From NCBI RefSeq assembly GCF_001659725.1, contig NZ_CP015922.1, positions 2,208,987 through 2,232,205 of the forward strand: a stretch of DNA of 23,219 bases, in the 5' to 3' direction. A program made the translations under genes and the position numbers. The notes beneath the pieces are model-generated. The model did not search any database and had not been told where the DNA came from. It worked only from the letters and a program-made list of their open reading frames with translations. Of this stretch, positions 1 through 6,144 are shown piece after piece; the first letter of the stretch is position 1; each line of letters opens with the position of its first letter. The stretch comes from Polynucleobacter wuianus. GTDB lineage: Bacteria > Pseudomonadota > Gammaproteobacteria > Burkholderiales > Burkholderiaceae.

Positions 1-21
1 CGAAGGTGGTTTTGGTATTTC

Positions 22-51
22 TTGGTGGCCCGGGGCGGAATCGACCAGGGC
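22..51 (-). repeat. Partial tRNA-Phe 3'-end copy (attachment-like repeat A)
   Basis: A direct repeat of the 3' end of the tRNA-Phe gene at 3747-3822. Bases 19-44 match 3743-3768 exactly, covering the CCA end, the acceptor 3' strand and most of the T-arm. One base is then missing relative to the real tRNA, and homology stops after the next three bases. The stretch 22-51 is identical over 30 bp to 666-695. No 5' half of a tRNA is present, so this is not a functional tRNA gene. By analogy with tRNA-targeting integrative elements it is best read as an attachment-site remnant. The brnA stop codon lies 27 nt to its right. Confidence 0.8.
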
Positions 52-78
52 TACAAGATGCCTGACTCTAGTTCTAGA

Positions 79-288
79 CTACTTCCAGCTAAGGTTCAAT
101 TTCTTATGCGAAGCGGCACAATCTCTCAAATAGAGATTAATGAGGCTTTGATAAGGAATTCCAACTTCTTCTGATACAGATTTGAAGTAACTCACTGAAT
201 CCTCATCCAATCTAATCGTAATGGGCTTCTTGAGCATAGAAGCATATGGATTTTTACGAGCTTTTGAGAAATCATATTCTTTACGCAT
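79..288 (-). CDS. brnA: BrnA-type antitoxin
   Basis: Antitoxin of a BrnTA type II toxin-antitoxin pair, expected to bind and neutralise BrnT and to repress the operon. The 69-residue product has a basic N-terminus (MRKEYDFSKA), then a KPITIRLDED strand and a helix-turn-helix stretch (VSYFKSVSEEVGIPYQSLI), typical of the ribbon-helix-helix fold of BrnA. It lies 11 nt after the brnT stop on the same strand, in the usual toxin-first order. I chose the ATG at 288 because AAGGTG sits about 8 nt upstream. A GTG at 297 and an ATG at 294 are in frame but too close to that ribosome site. The family call comes from the sequence pattern and from the BrnT neighbour. Confidence 0.85.
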   Translation of the reverse strand: MRKEYDFSKARKNPYASMLKKPITIRLDEDSVSYFKSVSEEVGIPYQSLINLYLRDCAASHKKLNLSWK

Positions 289-299
289 CTTCATCACCT

Positions 300-578
300 T
301 TAATAAGCTTTTGACTCTTTAGGGGTTGCCTTGCGAGCCGAAATAATACGAACGACATTACCCTCGCTTCGATAGCAATGGCAAACCAAAATTACACGAA
401 GAGAATGGCTTACTCCCAGCAAGATAAATCTGTCTTCATCCTCCGAATGATCGGGATCGGAAATTAACTTAGCACTTTCATCATAAAACACAGATTTCGC
501 TTCTTCAAAAGAAATGCCGTGTTTCTTTAGATTAGCTGAAGCTTTTCTGGGTTCCCATTCAAATCGTAACGAAGTCAT
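300..578 (-). CDS. brnT: BrnT-type ribonuclease toxin
   Basis: Toxin of a BrnTA pair; BrnT proteins are small RelE-like ribonucleases that arrest translation. The 92-residue product starts MTSLRFEWEPRKASANLKKH and contains GISFEEAKSVFYD, DPDHSEDEDRF and the near-terminal RIISARKAT, all hallmarks of BrnT. The frame stays open to 656, but the added residues are not BrnT-like and cross a hairpin, so I start at the ATG at 576-578. No Shine-Dalgarno sequence precedes it. A -35/-10 pair (608-613, 585-590) puts the transcription start at or next to this ATG, so the mRNA may be leaderless. brnA follows after 11 nt. The pair sits between two partial tRNA-Phe repeats, as expected of cargo on an integrated element. 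Confidence 0.85.
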   Translation of the reverse strand: MTSLRFEWEPRKASANLKKHGISFEEAKSVFYDESAKLISDPDHSEDEDRFILLGVSHSLRVILVCHCYRSEGNVVRIISARKATPKESKAY

Positions 579-596
579 ATGTACATTGTACATATG
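576..596. promoter_or_regulatory. Perfect inverted repeat over brnT start, probable BrnA operator
   Basis: CATATGTAC and GTACATATG form a perfect 9-bp inverted repeat around a 3-nt centre (576-584 and 588-596). It covers both the predicted -10 box and the brnT start codon. BrnA-family antitoxins repress their own promoter through such palindromes, so this is the likely operator; that role is inferred. Confidence 0.65.
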
Positions 597-613
597 TTGA
601 TTAGAAGGAGCAA
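585..613 (-). promoter_or_regulatory. brnTA promoter
   Basis: On the minus strand, TTGCTC (608-613) and TACAAT (585-590) are separated by exactly 17 bp. The predicted transcription start falls at about 578, the A of the brnT ATG. The -10 box lies inside the 21-bp palindrome, which fits autorepression. The call rests on sequence match only. Confidence 0.6.
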
Positions 614-630
614 GTCCGCCTGACCAAAAG

Positions 631-657
631 AAAATGCCCCGCACGAAGCAGGGCATT
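631..657 (-). terminator. Intrinsic terminator left of repeat B
   Basis: AATGCCC (633-639) pairs with GGGCATT (651-657). On the minus strand the hairpin is followed by a T-rich tract (TTTTCTTTT). It would end leftward transcription from lysR. It lies 9 nt beyond the CCA end of the partial tRNA, the same arrangement as the terminator after the intact tRNA-Phe. Confidence 0.7.
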
Positions 658-665
658 ATTTGAGT

Positions 666-695
666 TTGGTGGCCCGGGGCGGAATCGACCAGGGC
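666..695 (-). repeat. Partial tRNA-Phe 3'-end copy (attachment-like repeat B)
   Basis: Second partial copy of the tRNA-Phe 3' end. The 30 bp are identical to 22-51 and carry the same single-base T-arm deletion compared with the intact gene at 3747-3822. The shared deletion means A and B descend from one another or from a common attachment sequence rather than arising independently from the intact tRNA. Past the 30 bp, weaker similarity continues: GATGCC occurs at nearly the same distance in both. The lysR stop codon is 15 nt to the right. The two copies bracket brnTA. Confidence 0.8.
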
Positions 696-709
696 CTAGG
701 ATGCCGATC

Positions 710-1606
710 CTATTTCCAACTTTTAGCCTGTTGAGATAGATGCTTCTTAAAGATTGTGGCTATTGGAGATAACTTTTTGCCTTTGGGGCTCACAAGGTGC
801 CAGCTTGATTCAATAGGAAATTCTTTACATTTCAGTATGGCAACCTCTTCTTGGTCAGTCTTATCACCAAGAGAATACTTGGATAGAACTGCGATACCGA
901 GACCACCTATAACTGCCTGTTTAATTGCCTCATTGCTCCCTAGCTCTAACCTAACATCAGGCTTGAACTTTAGTCGCTTAAGGTGAGCATCCGTTGCCAT
1001 TCTTGTACCAGAGCCCTTTTCTCTAAAAATAAACTTTTCACTCTTAAGCGCACTGATATCAATATTCTTTTTTTTGGCAAAAGCATGATCTTTTGGGGCA
1101 ACTAATAACAAAGGGTTGGGCATAAACACTTCGTCCTCTATATCAACATGAAGTGGTGGCTGGGACATGATGTAAAGATCATCCAAGTTTTCTTCCAATC
1201 TTTTCACTACACCATCACGATTGAGCACCTCTAGAGAAATATCGATTTGAGGATACTTCGCGCAAAAAGTTCCCAATATTCTGGGAATGAAATATTTAGC
1301 AGTACTTACCACTGCTACTTTTAACTTTCCTCGTGTTAACCCTTTGACGCTATTAACTTGCTGTTCGAAAGAATCCCACTCCCCAGAAATCGCACGAGCC
1401 GTCTTAGCCAACTCATGACCCATTTGCGTTAAATGTACTTTCCTGGCTACCACTTCGTAGAGAGGCACTCCAACAGCATCCGTAATTTCTTTTAAGCCCA
1501 TAGAGGCCGTTGGTTGGGTAACATGAACCATCCGCGCCGCCGCACTGACACTTCTAGTCTCAGCCAGCGCTAGAAATAGTCTTAACTGCCTAAAAGTAAT
1601 ATTCAT
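710..1606 (-). CDS. LysR-family regulator, CbbR/CmpR-like
   Basis: Transcription factor predicted to control the divergent bicarbonate permease gene. The 298-residue protein has an N-terminal winged HTH at about residues 1-62 (FRQLRLFLALAETRSVSAAA; VTQPTASMGLKEI), a linker helix, and a periplasmic-binding-like effector domain from about residue 90 (RGKLKVAVVSTAKYFIPRIL). That effector-domain opening and the spacing resemble CbbR and CmpR, regulators of carbon fixation and inorganic-carbon uptake genes. The ATG at 1606 is preferred because AGG lies 9 nt upstream. An in-frame ATG at 1612 would leave only 3 nt. It shares an 83-bp control region with sbtA. The effector is not visible from sequence. 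Confidence 0.85.
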   Translation of the reverse strand: MNITFRQLRLFLALAETRSVSAAARMVHVTQPTASMGLKEITDAVGVPLYEVVARKVHLTQMGHELAKTARAISGEWDSFEQQVNSVKGLTRGKLKVAVVSTAKYFIPRILGTFCAKYPQIDISLEVLNRDGVVKRLEENLDDLYIMSQPPLHVDIEDEVFMPNPLLLVAPKDHAFAKKKNIDISALKSEKFIFREKGSGTRMATDAHLKRLKFKPDVRLELGSNEAIKQAVIGGLGIAVLSKYSLGDKTDQEEVAILKCKEFPIESSWHLVSPKGKKLSPIATIFKKHLSQQAKSWK

Positions 1607-1689
1607 CAGCATTTACCTATATATAAACGTATTAATATCGATTTTACTTTACATATAAATTTCCCTAAGATCACCTCAAAGGACAATTT
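1607..1689. promoter_or_regulatory. Divergent lysR/sbtA control region
   Basis: A very AT-rich 83-bp spacer between divergent starts. An imperfect 13-bp dyad (1628-1640, CGTATTAATATCG) has a perfect TATTAATA core and could be a LysR-type binding site. A -10-like TATAAA for sbtA lies at 1654-1659 with no good -35 at the right distance, as is common for promoters that need a LysR activator. The sbtA ribosome site AAAGGA lies just before the ATG at 1690. The binding-site reading is tentative. Confidence 0.45.
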
Positions 1690-2649
1690 ATGAATATCTT
1701 GCTAGATCCCACCATCCTCTTTTTCATCTTCGGCATCTTTGCGGGCCTAGTGAAATCCAATTTAGAAATTCCACAGCCCATTTCTCGATTTCTTTCGCTA
1801 TATCTACTGATGGCTCTGGGATTAAAAGGTGGATTTGCTTTAAACAAATCAGGCTTTACTCCTGAGATTGCTATTAGTCTTGGTCTGGCGATCACTTTAG
1901 CAATAGCCATTCCGCTATTGGGCTACAACTTTCTTAAATACAAACTAGATAAACTGGATGCCGCCGCGATTGCCGCTACTTACGGATCTATTAGTGCGGT
2001 TACTTTTATTACTACTACACAGGTCTTAGATCAAAGCGGTATTAGTTATGGCGGACACATGGCCGCGGCAATGGCCCTCATGGAGTCACCCGCCATCATC
2101 ATCGCCATCATTCTTGCCAACAGAATTCGTCAACAACGCTCAGGCAATGCCAGTGGCCACACTTCATTGGGCAAGATACTTCACGAATCATTTACTGATG
2201 GTGGGCAACTACTCTTATTAGGAGCCTTAGTAGTAGGGCTCATTTCAGGTGATTCGGGTCACAAAGTCATGGCGCCCTTTTCGATTGATTTATTTAAGGG
2301 TTTATTAGCATTCTTCTTGCTCGATATGGGATTGCTTGCCGCCAAGAGTTTAGGGGAGCTCAAAGGTAAGCCTTCGGTGACTTTAGCTTATGCCTTCATT
2401 GCGCCGCCTACCCATGCGATGATTGCCTTGGGTTTATGCCATATATTTCATATCTCTCTGGGAGATACGATCCTTTTGATGATTTTGGCGGCAAGCGCTT
2501 CTTATATTGCGGTTCCAGCAGTATTGCGCCATGCAATGCCCGAGGTAAGTCCAGCCTTGTATATGGGCATGTCCCTTGGCATCACCTTCCCTTTAAATAT
2601 TATCTTAGGCATTCCAATCTATAGCGCAGTAGCCAAATATTTTGTTTAA
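1690..2649 (+). CDS. sbtA: SbtA-type sodium-dependent bicarbonate permease
   Basis: Inner-membrane transporter of the SbtA family, which takes up bicarbonate with sodium. The 319-residue protein is almost entirely hydrophobic helices (about ten). It carries family features: IPQPISRFLSLYLLMALGLKGG (about residues 27-48), AIAATYGSISAVTFITT (95-111) and a MALMESPAI motif near residue 129. The second half (GLLAFFLLDMGLLAAKSLGEL; IAPPTHAMIALGL) matches the inverted-repeat layout of the family. A good ribosome site (AAAGGA) precedes the ATG. In cyanobacteria SbtA is paired with the PII-like regulator SbtB. No such gene is here; a cysteine-rich protein follows 15 nt downstream. In a heterotroph the likely use is bicarbonate for anaplerotic carboxylation, which is inference. 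Confidence 0.88.
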   Translation: MNILLDPTILFFIFGIFAGLVKSNLEIPQPISRFLSLYLLMALGLKGGFALNKSGFTPEIAISLGLAITLAIAIPLLGYNFLKYKLDKLDAAAIAATYGSISAVTFITTTQVLDQSGISYGGHMAAAMALMESPAIIIAIILANRIRQQRSGNASGHTSLGKILHESFTDGGQLLLLGALVVGLISGDSGHKVMAPFSIDLFKGLLAFFLLDMGLLAAKSLGELKGKPSVTLAYAFIAPPTHAMIALGLCHIFHISLGDTILLMILAASASYIAVPAVLRHAMPEVSPALYMGMSLGITFPLNIILGIPIYSAVAKYFV

Positions 2650-2664
2650 AAACATCCAAATAAA

Positions 2665-3519
2665 ATGCTAACTCATCCAAAACCCTATTCTGGACTCAAG
2701 GCGAGTTTGCTAACTCAACATGGCAAAGAGTCGGTCATTTGTCCACAACTCCTTGACTCTAATGGCTTAGAAGTTGTCCATATCTCTGGGTATGACACAG
2801 ACGAACTAGGTACCTTTACTAGAGATATTCCAAGATATGGCTCCCAACTAGATGCCGCCAGAAAAAAGGCTAGGGTTGGAATGGAATTATCAGGTTCTAT
2901 GCTTGGCATTGCCAGCGAAGGTGCTTTTGATAATGATCCCTATACGGGCATGCTTGCTTGGAATTACGAGTTAGTAGTTTTAATAGATGACATACGCAAA
3001 CTTGAAGTTATTGGTTTTTTTGGCGGGCACGCTCAAAGCACCAGCCGGCAAGTATCAAGTTGGGATGAATTAAATGCGCTTCTTTCAGAGGCACAATTTA
3101 CTACCCATCAATTAGTCGTTCGACCTGATGATGAATATCACCCAGAGTGTCGTAAAGGAATCAAAGATCTTGAGTCTTTGAAAGAAGCGTTCGATTGGGC
3201 AACTAACCTTTCAAAAAAGGGAAATGTATTTGTAGAGAATGATTTAAGAGCACATACCAATCCCACGCGTATGGCCAACATATTGAAAGCTACACAAGAT
3301 CTCTCAAGAAAGATGAATTCTGTATGCCCAGAGTGTGAGTCACCTGGCTTCTGGATCACAGAAAGAAAGAAGGGCTTGCCATGCTCTAGCTGTGAAGCGC
3401 CAACAAATCTGCCAATAGCTAATGTATGGTCATGCGTAAAGTGTGCGTACAAAAAAGAAGAAATGTTGCTGGATCAAATCAAGGCGGATCCATCAAAGTG
3501 CGATTACTGTAATCCCTAA
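2665..3519 (+). CDS. Cysteine-rich protein of unknown function behind sbtA (possibly DUF6671)
   Basis: No function can be assigned. The 284-residue soluble protein has an N-terminal alpha/beta region (about 1-190) with a conserved-looking glycine patch (FFGGHAQS, 118-125), a polar RAHTNPTRM motif (195-203) and a C-terminal cysteine-rich part. Four CxxC pairs lie at C221/C224, C240/C243, C257/C260 and C279/C282, enough for two zinc ribbons. From memory it resembles proteins grouped as DUF6671; this was not checked. It starts 15 nt after the sbtA stop with no visible ribosome site, so it is probably translated by coupling with sbtA. Its position suggests a regulatory or accessory role for the permease, but that is inference from context alone. 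Confidence 0.7.
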   Translation: MLTHPKPYSGLKASLLTQHGKESVICPQLLDSNGLEVVHISGYDTDELGTFTRDIPRYGSQLDAARKKARVGMELSGSMLGIASEGAFDNDPYTGMLAWNYELVVLIDDIRKLEVIGFFGGHAQSTSRQVSSWDELNALLSEAQFTTHQLVVRPDDEYHPECRKGIKDLESLKEAFDWATNLSKKGNVFVENDLRAHTNPTRMANILKATQDLSRKMNSVCPECESPGFWITERKKGLPCSSCEAPTNLPIANVWSCVKCAYKKEEMLLDQIKADPSKCDYCNP

Positions 3520-3715
3520 ATATATTTGTCGTTTAAAACGACATCGACTGACGCAGGGATGTCTAATTGACGTGTCCTTTTAAAGGACATTTGATGACCC
3601 TGATATCCCAGTCTAAAACCAGAGTGGAGACATCCTGATTGACAGATTGAATCTGTGGAAACTGACCGACTACGCTAAGATCAAGGTAGAGACGCCATCA
3701 ACAGCTTCTAATAAA
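3520..3715. other. Intergenic structured region between the sbtA cassette and tRNA-Phe
   Basis: No gene is seen here. Besides the two 17-bp palindromes there is a third dyad, ACAGATT/AATCTGT (3642-3656). GGATGTCT (3557-3564) pairs with AGACATCC (3628-3635). ATTGAC occurs twice (3566-3571 and 3638-3643). The density of dyads beside the attachment-like tRNA end fits integrase or excisionase arm sites, a small structured RNA, or operators. The sequence does not decide between these. Confidence 0.4.
3527..3589. repeat. Two 17-bp palindromes of matched design
   Basis: TGTCGTTTAAAACGACA (3527-3543) and TGTCCTTTTAAAGGACA (3573-3589) are each perfect 8-bp inverted repeats around one base, 46 bp apart centre to centre. 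They differ by a symmetric G/C swap that keeps both palindromes intact. Neither is followed by a clear T-run, so they are poor terminators. Confidence 0.6.
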
Positions 3716-3738
3716 AATAGCCCAACAAGTGGGCTATT
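3716..3738 (-). terminator. tRNA-Phe terminator
   Basis: AATAGCCC (3716-3723) pairs perfectly over 8 bp with GGGCTATT (3731-3738) around a 7-nt loop. On the minus strand it is followed by TTTTTAT, a standard intrinsic terminator 8 nt past the tRNA CCA end. Confidence 0.85.
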
Positions 3739-3746
3739 AAGATTCT

Positions 3747-3822
3747 TGGTGGCCCGGGGCGGAATCGAACCACCGACACAAGGATTTTCAATCCTCTGCT
3801 CTACCGACTGAGCTACCAGGCC
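3747..3822 (-). tRNA. tRNA-Phe (GAA)
   Basis: A 76-nt tRNA with encoded CCA. The acceptor stem GGCCTGG/CCGGGCC has one T-G pair. The D-arm GCTC/GAGC, anticodon stem GAGGA/TCCTT and loop TTGAAAA give anticodon GAA (Phe). The T-stem is GGTGG/CCGCC with loop TTCGATT. It has its own promoter and terminator. Its 3' end is copied in part at 22-51 and 666-695, marking it as a likely integration target. Confidence 0.97.
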
Positions 3823-3832
3823 AAGACTGGGA

Positions 3833-3861
3833 ATTATAAATGAAAGTGCATTCCTGCCCAA
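3833..3861 (-). promoter_or_regulatory. tRNA-Phe promoter
   Basis: On the minus strand TTGGGC (3856-3861) and a perfect TATAAT (3833-3838) are 17 bp apart. The -10 box ends 10 nt before the tRNA 5' end, as expected for a stable-RNA promoter. Confidence 0.8.
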
Positions 3862-3879
3862 AAAACGGCTTAACTGTAG

Positions 3880-6084
3880 CTAAGTGGTGGTAGTGACAGC
3901 CTTTGACCGAGCCACATGCAATTTTCTGTAGCTATCGATCAAACGCTGATGTCTCTCAAGACCTTCCAGCTTGATGCTAGTTGGGCATAGGCCATAAAAA
4001 CGCACATCGCCATCTACTGAACCTATTACAGCGTCCATTCTCTCATCGCCGAACATTCTGCGCAAATTCACCAAATAGTCATTCAACTCTAATTCATCAT
4101 CTAACAAAATCTCGAGTACAGCATTTAAGGCTTGATAAAACAACCTACGCTCAACAGTGTTGTCGTTGTATTGCAAGAAGGCGCCAACGAGTTCATGGGC
4201 TTCCTCAAACTGCTTTAAAGCAAGATGAATCAGTAGCTTTAACTCTAATACTGTCAGCTGACCCCACGGAGTATTCTCATCAAACTCGATGCCGATTAAT
4301 GTGGCGATATCGCCATACTCATCTAATTCGTTATTCTCTAAACGCTCAAGTAATCCACTTAGTTTTTCATCATCTAGAGAATGTAGATTCAAGATATCGG
4401 CGCGGAATAACAGCGCCTTGTTGGTGTTATCCCAAATCAGGTCCTCTATTGGGTAAATTTCGGAGTAGCCTGGTACCAAAATTCGACATGCGACTGCACC
4501 TAGCTGATCATATATTGCAACATAGGCTTCCTTGCCCATATCCTGAAGAATGCCAAACAATGTGGCTGCTTCTTGATCATTAGAGCTCTCGCCTTCACCT
4601 GAGAAATCCCACTCAACAAATTTGTAATCTGATTTCGCACTGAAAAATCTCCAGGACACAATGCCACTCGAATCAATAAAGTGTTCAACAAAGTTGTTTG
4701 GCTCTGTGACTGCTTCACTTGTAAAGGTGGGTGAGGGTAAATCATTCAAGCCCTCCAAGCTACGGCCCTGCAAGAGCTCGGTCAGGCTCCGCTCTAAGGC
4801 AACTTCTAGGCTGGGGTGCGCGCCGAAAGAAGCAAACACTCCTCCGGTGCGACGATTCATCAGGGTTACACACATGACTGGATAAACACCCCCGAGTGAA
4901 GCGTCCTTAACCAAGACTGGAAAGCCTTGCTCCTCTAAGCCCTGAATACCCGCCAAAATCTTTGGATACTTCTCAAGCACTGCTTGCGGCACATCGGGCA
5001 AGGAGATCTCACCCTCCAGAATTTCACGCTTGACTGCACGCTCAAAAATTTCTGATAAGCATTGCACTTGTGCCTCTGCCAATGTATTGCCTGCACTCAT
5101 GCCATTACTGACATACAGATTTTCAATTAGGTTGGATGGAAAATATACAGTCTTGCCATCTGACTGACGCACATAAGGTAGCGAGCAAATACCGCGCTGG
5201 GCATTGCCAGAATTCGTATCAACCAAATGTGAGCTGCGCAAATCACCATCAGGATCAAAAATCTTTAGGCAATAGTCATCCAAAATTTCTTTAGGTAATG
5301 CATCTTTAGCGCTCGGCTTAAACCATTGCTCATTCGGGTAATGCACAAATACTCCATTGGCAATATCTTCGCCCCAATATGCGCCAGCATAAAAATGGTT
5401 ATTGCTCAGTCGCTCGATATACTCCCCCAAAGCAGATGCAAGAGCACTTTCCTTTGTGGCCCCTTTACCGTTGGTAAAACACATAGGCGAATGCGCATCC
5501 CGAATATGCAAAGACCAGACATTAGGAATGAGGTTGCGCCATGAAGCAATCTCAATCTTGATGCCGAGATCTGCAAGCACTCGAGTCATATTGGCAATGG
5601 TTTGCTCTAGCGGCAGATCTTTACCAACTATATAGGTGCTTGCGTCAGACGCCGGCCTCACAGTCAGCAGACTTTGAGCATCCGCATCTAGATTTTTAAC
5701 CTCCTCAATCACAAACTCTGGCCCTGCTTGCACCACCTTTTTGACTGTGCAGCGCTCTATGGAGCACAAGATGCCTTGACGATCGGTCGGAGAAATATCT
5801 TGTGGCAGCTCAACCTGTATCTTAAAGATCTGTTGGTACCGATTTTCGGGATCAACAATATTGTTCTGTGAGAGGCGAATATTTTCCGTAGAAATATTAC
5901 GTGTCTCGCAATACAGCTTCACAAAATAGGCTGCACATAAAGCCGATGAGGCAAGAAAGTAATCGAACGGTCCGGGAGCCGAGCCATCGCCCTTATATCT
6001 TATGGGCTGATCAGCAACCACCGTGAAGTCGTCAAACTTAGCCTCAAGCCGAAGCTTATCGAGAAAGTTGACTTTAATTTCCAT
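3880..6084 (-). CDS. ycaO: OsmC-YcaO fusion protein
   Basis: A 734-residue two-domain protein. Residues 1-135 form an OsmC/Ohr-like domain (GDGSAPGPFDYFLASSALC) with cysteines at 50, 59, 107 and 112; the C50 and C112 contexts correspond to the thiol pair used by OsmC peroxidases. Residues 145-580 form a YcaO domain, the ATP-dependent cyclodehydratase fold. Its glutamate-rich ATP-site helices lie at 210-225 (KESALASALGEYIER), 331-352 (AEAQVQCLSEIFER) and 421-441. Residues 600-734 are helical and repeat-like. E. coli YcaO is linked to RimO-dependent methylthiolation of ribosomal protein S12, a plausible role here. No precursor peptide gene is seen nearby, so a bacteriocin pathway is unlikely. 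It lies 60 bp downstream of the ntrX-like gene, on the same strand. Confidence 0.88.
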   Translation of the reverse strand: MEIKVNFLDKLRLEAKFDDFTVVADQPIRYKGDGSAPGPFDYFLASSALCAAYFVKLYCETRNISTENIRLSQNNIVDPENRYQQIFKIQVELPQDISPTDRQGILCSIERCTVKKVVQAGPEFVIEEVKNLDADAQSLLTVRPASDASTYIVGKDLPLEQTIANMTRVLADLGIKIEIASWRNLIPNVWSLHIRDAHSPMCFTNGKGATKESALASALGEYIERLSNNHFYAGAYWGEDIANGVFVHYPNEQWFKPSAKDALPKEILDDYCLKIFDPDGDLRSSHLVDTNSGNAQRGICSLPYVRQSDGKTVYFPSNLIENLYVSNGMSAGNTLAEAQVQCLSEIFERAVKREILEGEISLPDVPQAVLEKYPKILAGIQGLEEQGFPVLVKDASLGGVYPVMCVTLMNRRTGGVFASFGAHPSLEVALERSLTELLQGRSLEGLNDLPSPTFTSEAVTEPNNFVEHFIDSSGIVSWRFFSAKSDYKFVEWDFSGEGESSNDQEAATLFGILQDMGKEAYVAIYDQLGAVACRILVPGYSEIYPIEDLIWDNTNKALLFRADILNLHSLDDEKLSGLLERLENNELDEYGDIATLIGIEFDENTPWGQLTVLELKLLIHLALKQFEEAHELVGAFLQYNDNTVERRLFYQALNAVLEILLDDELELNDYLVNLRRMFGDERMDAVIGSVDGDVRFYGLCPTSIKLEGLERHQRLIDSYRKLHVARSKAVTTTT

Positions 6085-6144
6085 GGGAATAATTCCGAAT
6101 AGGGATTGTGGCTAATGAAAGCAAACCACTCCACAAATTAAGGC

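Noticed and set aside
579..656. N-terminal extension of brnT (26 extra residues)
   Set aside because: The residues are not BrnT-like, run through a terminator-like hairpin, and have no ribosome site; the family start is at 578.
3863..3890. Intrinsic terminator after ycaO
   Set aside because: The T-run is present on the minus strand but the stem is only four pairs (CTTA/TAAG), too weak to call.
3981..4583. 200-codon frame on the plus strand opposite ycaO
   Set aside because: The product is rich in His, Arg, Cys and Leu with no domain; it is a shadow of the well-supported OsmC-YcaO gene.
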